Assembly: GCA_964485405.1 (NCBI GenBank)
Contig: CAZAJG010000018.1
Location: 1 to 64,000, forward strand
Reading direction: 5' to 3'
DNA: 64,000 bases
DNA from: CAKZNE01 sp964485405
GTDB taxonomy: Bacteria > Bacteroidota > Bacteroidia > Flavobacteriales > Schleiferiaceae
Part shown: in pieces, positions 59,993 through 64,000 of the stretch
How the letters are laid out: every line of letters starts with the position of its first letter
Position numbering within the stretch: position 1 is the stretch's first letter
Translations under genes and position numbers: made by a program
Notes under the pieces: generated by a model
The model's input: the letters and a program-made list of their open reading frames with translations, nothing else
What the model was told of the DNA's origin: nothing
The model's database searches: none

Positions 59993-61159
59993 ATGAAACT
60001 CGATACTTTACACTCTCCCTTATGGATTGTATTTTACTTCTTCATTGGCGTTTTATCGATCATCCTAATATTCGTTAGAACGATTAATCCCGATCAAAAA
60101 ACTGTAACCAAGCTCCATATTAACGGAGAAACCTACCATCAAGATCTTCGTTCTGCCTACAACGATACCGCAAAAAAGAATGAAAGAAAGTGGATGACAT
60201 CACCCATTAATGCAATAAACTATGAGGATATTAATGACGACTGTATCGATATAAAGAGTTCTTCTACCATTGTATTCGATTCACGAAGAGAGCTTTTTTT
60301 TCATCACAATCGAAAGTTTTTAGTCTGGATGGTATTGATTGCGCTTCTTTCAGGTATTTCGGTTTGCTTAACTCCTATTTTATGGCGTGAAATAAAATCC
60401 CTTCATCTTAAAACAGATGCTTTCGGAAAGCGGGTTTCCTATCTGTTTTGGGCATTTTTATTCGCTATTTCTTTCATTATTCTTGCATTCATATTTGCCT
60501 CAGGTAGGTGGTTGCCTCTTCTAGAAACTGGAGGTGAGACCTATTATCTCAATTATTTTCAGATTATGAAGGCCTTTAAAATCTTTTTTGAAAGTGCTTC
60601 AGAGGCTAACTGGTCTATTACTATTCTTATCAATTTGTCTTCAACCCTCTCCTTAGTTGGTCTATTCTTAATTTCCGTTCATATTCAAAGGCTTAATGAT
60701 TTTGAGGATATAAAAGACCTTATTCTTTATTTTAAAAAGCTAGATAAGCTTTTACACTTCTTTTTGATCACATTAGCAATCAGTGTTACGGGGGGTACAT
60801 TCACTGCTGTTGCTATTCGAGAAGCTCTCCTTGAGTACTTCTCCACTTTTAAAGGCTTAAACGAATCGTTTTTGATGCCTGTTGACTTGGTATTTTTGTA
60901 TAGTTTGAGTTTTACTGCTTCCCTTGCGCTTATCTACTTACCCATATACTACAAACTTAAGCAGAAAGGCAAATTTTTAAATGAAACTATTTTGACCAAA
61001 AAGGAGAAGTTCATCAATATATCAAATCAGACTGAGGTGGAAGAAATAAACAACGTTCTTTTACTAAAGTCAACGAGAGCCGCCACTTTACGTGTTTCGC
61101 TTTATATTCTAAGTCCATTACTTGGATCATTGGTTAATAATTTGATAAGTTTTGGGTAG
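59993..61159 (+). CDS. Polytopic membrane protein, unknown (388 aa)
   Basis: About seven TM segments are seen (approximately 9-28, 108-128, 145-168, 205-226, 250-272, 292-316, 365-388), with a soluble loop at 30-105. There are no recognisable motifs. It stands between a metallo-hydrolase gene and a dioxygenase gene on the same strand. Function unknown. Confidence 0.65.
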   Translation: MKLDTLHSPLWIVFYFFIGVLSIILIFVRTINPDQKTVTKLHINGETYHQDLRSAYNDTAKKNERKWMTSPINAINYEDINDDCIDIKSSSTIVFDSRRELFFHHNRKFLVWMVLIALLSGISVCLTPILWREIKSLHLKTDAFGKRVSYLFWAFLFAISFIILAFIFASGRWLPLLETGGETYYLNYFQIMKAFKIFFESASEANWSITILINLSSTLSLVGLFLISVHIQRLNDFEDIKDLILYFKKLDKLLHFFLITLAISVTGGTFTAVAIREALLEYFSTFKGLNESFLMPVDLVFLYSLSFTASLALIYLPIYYKLKQKGKFLNETILTKKEKFINISNQTEVEEINNVLLLKSTRAATLRVSLYILSPLLGSLVNNLISFG

Positions 61160-61196
61160 GAATACTTAATTTTCGAATCTTCAACAGAATACTCAT

Positions 61197-62195
61197 ATGA
61201 AACTCTCCTCTCCCACTGAAAAAGGGGCTATCCCAATCTTTTACTTAAAAACACTTTGGTGTGCCGTTCAATTGGTAATGTCTGGTAATGGGCCTGCTCA
61301 TAATCATACTCATTCAGAATATGTAAAGGCTTTATTCAATTGCTTGGGAATTGGTTTGGAGCCTGGTTACCAATTTCTATATGCCAACAACCCTAGTTTT
61401 GAGGTATTTGAAGAATGGATTCTGGAAAATGGAGAGCCAGATCCTGAAATGATAGAGATGTTCAATGCGGCTTTAACAGGTAAAGACGCAGAACGTAAAA
61501 GAGAGGGCACACATCTGTTAAGTCAATCTCAACAAAAACAATGGGATGAAGAAGGGTATTTAGTTATCCCCAATGCTATATCTAAAGAGCAATGCCAACA
61601 AACAAGGGACTTAATTTGCAACTTTCTAGAAATTGATGAATCCGATCCAAATACTTGGTACAAGGATCACACTTCTAAGCAAAAGATTATGGTTCAACTT
61701 TTTCGTGATCCTGTTTTAAGAGCCAACCGCCTTTCTCCCGCTATACGGTCCGCTTACGAGCAATTGTGGCAACAAACCAACCTAATGGTCAGTTTTGATC
61801 GAGTGAGTTTTAATCCCCCAGAAACAAGTACCTATAAATTTCCAGGGCCAGATTTACATTGGGATGTAAGCTTGAAAACGCCCATACCTTTCGGAACCCA
61901 AGGCTTGCTTTATTTAGCAGATACAGCAGAGAATCAAGGTGCTTTTACATTGGTTCCAGGTTTCCATAAGCGTGTAGACCGTTGGATGTTGGAGCTTAAA
62001 GCGGGTGAAAATCCGAGAGACCAAGATTTACATGCTTTAGGAAGCAAACCCATTGCAGCAAAAGCAGGTGATTTTGTAATTTGGAACCAAGCTTTACCGC
62101 ATGGTAGTTCACCAAACACCTCTACTTTACCACGATTCGTTCAGTATATTAACTATCAACCATTAGATGCGGACGTTCAGAAAGAGTGGATTTAA
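61197..62195 (+). CDS. Phytanoyl-CoA-dioxygenase-family (PhyH) 2OG-Fe(II) oxygenase (332 aa)
   Basis: The C-terminal 220 residues carry the PhyH-type fold with metal ligands His221, Asp223 (DLHWDVSL) and His302 (LPHGSS), and Arg313 for 2-oxoglutarate. The N-terminal 100 residues (HTHSEYVKALFNCLGIG) form a separate helical part. It is convergent with a JmjC-like cupin gene 9 bases away. The substrate is unknown. Confidence 0.85.
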   Translation: MKLSSPTEKGAIPIFYLKTLWCAVQLVMSGNGPAHNHTHSEYVKALFNCLGIGLEPGYQFLYANNPSFEVFEEWILENGEPDPEMIEMFNAALTGKDAERKREGTHLLSQSQQKQWDEEGYLVIPNAISKEQCQQTRDLICNFLEIDESDPNTWYKDHTSKQKIMVQLFRDPVLRANRLSPAIRSAYEQLWQQTNLMVSFDRVSFNPPETSTYKFPGPDLHWDVSLKTPIPFGTQGLLYLADTAENQGAFTLVPGFHKRVDRWMLELKAGENPRDQDLHALGSKPIAAKAGDFVIWNQALPHGSSPNTSTLPRFVQYINYQPLDADVQKEWI

Positions 62196-62203
62196 GTTCA
62201 TCT

Positions 62204-63400
62204 CTATGCAACCGACTCAATACTTTCGATAATAAACAAGTACATAAACAGTCCCATTACATCCATTTCTGGCCAACTCGGAATCATTATTTCTTTCACC
62301 TCTTCTAAGGAAAGAGCACTTCCTTCATTCCAGAGTTTAAACACTTGCTCTAAATTACCAAGCTCACTATACGATTGACTATGACCCCTTGCATAGATAC
62401 GACCTGATTCTTTTTCGTCATCTTGAATAAGAATCATTTTAAAAGGTTTTACCAGAACATACTTTTTGGTTAAATCAAAGTCTTGAACGGATTTCTGGAC
62501 AGACGCTTTACCCACTCCCGCGTTTGATTGAATTTTACGCAACTTGTGATAAATCTTTTCCTTTAAAACATAATCCTGTTTTATTTGATCACTTATATGA
62601 TTAAAAGCTTCACTTACGTCTTCCTTTAAAGGTTCCAAATAGGTCTGTTTTGGATCGGATTTCATAAAATTGGTATCCAATTCAACTATAAATCGAGAAA
62701 CTGGAGGATTGATGAAATCCATCACTATACTAGCTGAAAACTCTCCCGTATAAGCAATATGGTAAGTGTCATAAGGAATAAAGAACACATCACCTGGCTC
62801 CAATTCAAATCCTTCGCCAACAGCCAATAGTTCATCATTAAGAGGACTTACTTCACTGCCTCCAGTAATTCTGTTGTAGTCTTCTATTTTCCAGATGTAG
62901 AAAGTTTTAGTTTCCGGCCCTAAATGAAACAGAAAACCATCTTCCCCTTCACTTTCGCGATGAACGCCAAAAGGGGTATATCCATAATTTCCCATAAAAC
63001 TCAACCAGGAAACACCTAAAGCAGGCATTCCGGCATCTTGCAATAAGGGTTGAATTATACTTGCTAAAAGCTTTGATAGAGAATTGCTGTAGGCTTCTAA
63101 CTCATTTATAACAGCACCAAACTTTTGATCTTTAAAGATGCGTTTTGTCCACTGTTCCAAAGTTTCCGAATTGCTAGGTGGGTTCTCCACTAAATTTTGA
63201 GCAGCGTCATTCCTAAGTTCCTGATCAATGTAAGCTTTAAGGCCTTTACCAGAGTTATTATGAGAAGCAAACTCTTGCCAAACCTCTACCAGTAGAGAAA
63301 GAAGCTTATTTATCTCCTCCGGGTTAAGTACAGCTTGTATATGTTGCGCTTCTTTTAATCCTTTGGTTTGGGAGTATAGTTTAGACCAATTCTGAGACAT
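62204..63400 (-). CDS. JmjC/cupin-8-like oxygenase (398 aa)
   Basis: Residues about 130-235 form a cupin with metal-site candidates His147, Glu149 (FGVHRESEGED) and His214 (YDTYHIAYTG), and the JmjC-like strand LEPGDVFFIPYDTYH. The flanking helical regions are unusual. It resembles JmjC-type hydroxylases but the HxD/E pair is H-x-E; whether active is uncertain. It is convergent with the PhyH gene. Confidence 0.65.
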   Translation of the reverse strand: MSQNWSKLYSQTKGLKEAQHIQAVLNPEEINKLLSLLVEVWQEFASHNNSGKGLKAYIDQELRNDAAQNLVENPPSNSETLEQWTKRIFKDQKFGAVINELEAYSNSLSKLLASIIQPLLQDAGMPALGVSWLSFMGNYGYTPFGVHRESEGEDGFLFHLGPETKTFYIWKIEDYNRITGGSEVSPLNDELLAVGEGFELEPGDVFFIPYDTYHIAYTGEFSASIVMDFINPPVSRFIVELDTNFMKSDPKQTYLEPLKEDVSEAFNHISDQIKQDYVLKEKIYHKLRKIQSNAGVGKASVQKSVQDFDLTKKYVLVKPFKMILIQDDEKESGRIYARGHSQSYSELGNLEQVFKLWNEGSALSLEEVKEIMIPSWPEMDVMGLFMYLFIIESIESVA

Positions 63401-63607
63401 GATAGAGATGTGTTTTCAAGGTGATGTTTGTTTCGCTACCAAAGTTTTAAAAATTTCTGAGATAAACCTGAATAAATTCCTGCTTTTATTCCTCTTGTAT
63501 TTATCTGATTAAAGCTCAATGCTTAGCCCCGACATAATGCACTTAGATGTTTTTATCATTTTATAGAAATATTTAGTTTTGCCAGCTTACCAATAAAAAC
63601 TACTCTA

Positions 63608-64000
63608 ATGCGACTTATTCTCCACGTTGCAATGTCCTTACTCTCCTTCTCTGCTATTGCTCAAACCAATTATCAATATACCAGTACGCATAATGATACT
63701 TTACCTGAGGAATTTAAGGTAAGTGCTTCGAAACTAAGGAGCCATATATATGAGGGTGTGCCCGATGTATACAAAAGGCCAAGTAAACAAAGGGGATTGT
63801 TCAATTATGCAGATAGAAATGCATATTGGATTAGTTCAAAAATTTCAAGAGGTGGTGTTTACAGCGATTGGCCAAGTTTAGAAGCTTACATAAATAAAGT
63901 TCTTTATAAAATCACACCTAAAGAGCTGAGAAAAGATTCTGTTATTCATGCCTATGTAACAAAAGAAGGAGGTTTAAATGCTTCTATGACGACTACCGGT
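63608..64000 (+). CDS. Secreted protein, probable M48-like peptidase N-terminus, 3' end outside window
   Basis: ATG 63608 starts a signal peptide (MRLILHVAMSLLSFSAIAQ), and the frame is open to the last base of the window. The segment AYINKVLYKITPKELR, then VIHAYVTKEGGLNASMTTTG, resembles the start of secreted M48-type metallopeptidases, whose HExxH lies further on. The zinc motif is outside the window, so the call is tentative. Confidence 0.55.
   Translation, partial: MRLILHVAMSLLSFSAIAQTNYQYTSTHNDTLPEEFKVSASKLRSHIYEGVPDVYKRPSKQRGLFNYADRNAYWISSKISRGGVYSDWPSLEAYINKVLYKITPKELRKDSVIHAYVTKEGGLNASMTTTG

Overview
The window is chromosomal DNA of a Bacteroidota bacterium, most likely a marine or aquatic member of the Flavobacteriales. 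The evidence is AT-rich DNA, TAnnTTTG-type -7 promoter boxes, C-terminal type IX secretion (T9SS) sorting domains with the YPNP motif on four proteins, a BtuB/BtuG-like cobalamin locus, and Bacteroidota-typical families (DUF4465, DUF2141, PycTM-like, LytTR regulators). I saw no rRNA, tRNA, CRISPR array, transposase or integrase. Two assembly gaps (4427-4436 and 22367-22466) each interrupt a gene.

Layout. 1-2.6 kb: end of a GNAT acetyltransferase and a membrane hybrid histidine kinase. 2.7-8.7 kb: a cobalamin-riboswitch-controlled operon on the minus strand (BtuB-like receptor, DUF4465 protein, T9SS surface protein, BtuG-like propeller, Dph6-type ATP pyrophosphatase). 8.7-16 kb: a truncated nucleotide-sugar dehydrogenase, a multi-PAS kinase with its LytTR regulator, and cydAB (bd oxidase). 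16.4-22.7 kb: the standout region, a probable lanthipeptide system with an S53 (sedolisin) protease, an APH-like kinase, a HopA1-domain protein, a LanC cyclase with intact zinc ligands, and a repetitive Thr/Cys substrate in which every visible Cys has a Thr three to six positions upstream (one N-terminal Cys only two). 22.8-27.5 kb: a six-gene redox operon (LysE exporter, Rieske-GltS fusion, two small membrane or secreted proteins, ferric-reductase-Rieske fusion, anchored OB-like protein). 27.9-33.8 kb: alkaline phosphatase, then a TetR-led operon with a CotH-like lipoprotein and a Pycsar-effector-like HD/TM protein, and an MFS remnant. 33.9-37.3 kb: BNR-repeat protein, two tandem tail-collar proteins, a 2OG-Fe(II) dioxygenase. 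37.4-39.7 kb: the rtcB-prfH RNA/ribosome repair pair, preceded by a short upstream ORF with a strong Shine-Dalgarno sequence that can be sequestered in a hairpin. 39.8-50.6 kb: MscS channel, nitrilase, TerB-like protein, PAS protein, truncated globin, Kelch T9SS protein, a cluster of uncharacterised membrane proteins, a phosphorylase-fold protein, thioesterase and SnoaL-like protein. 50.6-64 kb: Tex and CvfB-like RNA-binding proteins, Cys-rich secreted protein, Fer4-CDGSH protein, ABC-F ATPase, SGNH hydrolase, metallo-hydrolase, PHYH-type and JmjC-like oxygenases, and the start of a probable secreted M48-like peptidase.

How the genes work together. The cobalamin genes form one outer-membrane uptake system repressed by B12. 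In the lanthipeptide region the kinase would phosphorylate Thr, the HopA1 protein would eliminate phosphate to give dehydrobutyrine, LanC would add Cys thiols, and the S53 protease might cut the chain. RtcB and PrfH would repair and rescue ribosomes damaged in the decoding centre. These roles are inferred from families and context; none is demonstrated here.
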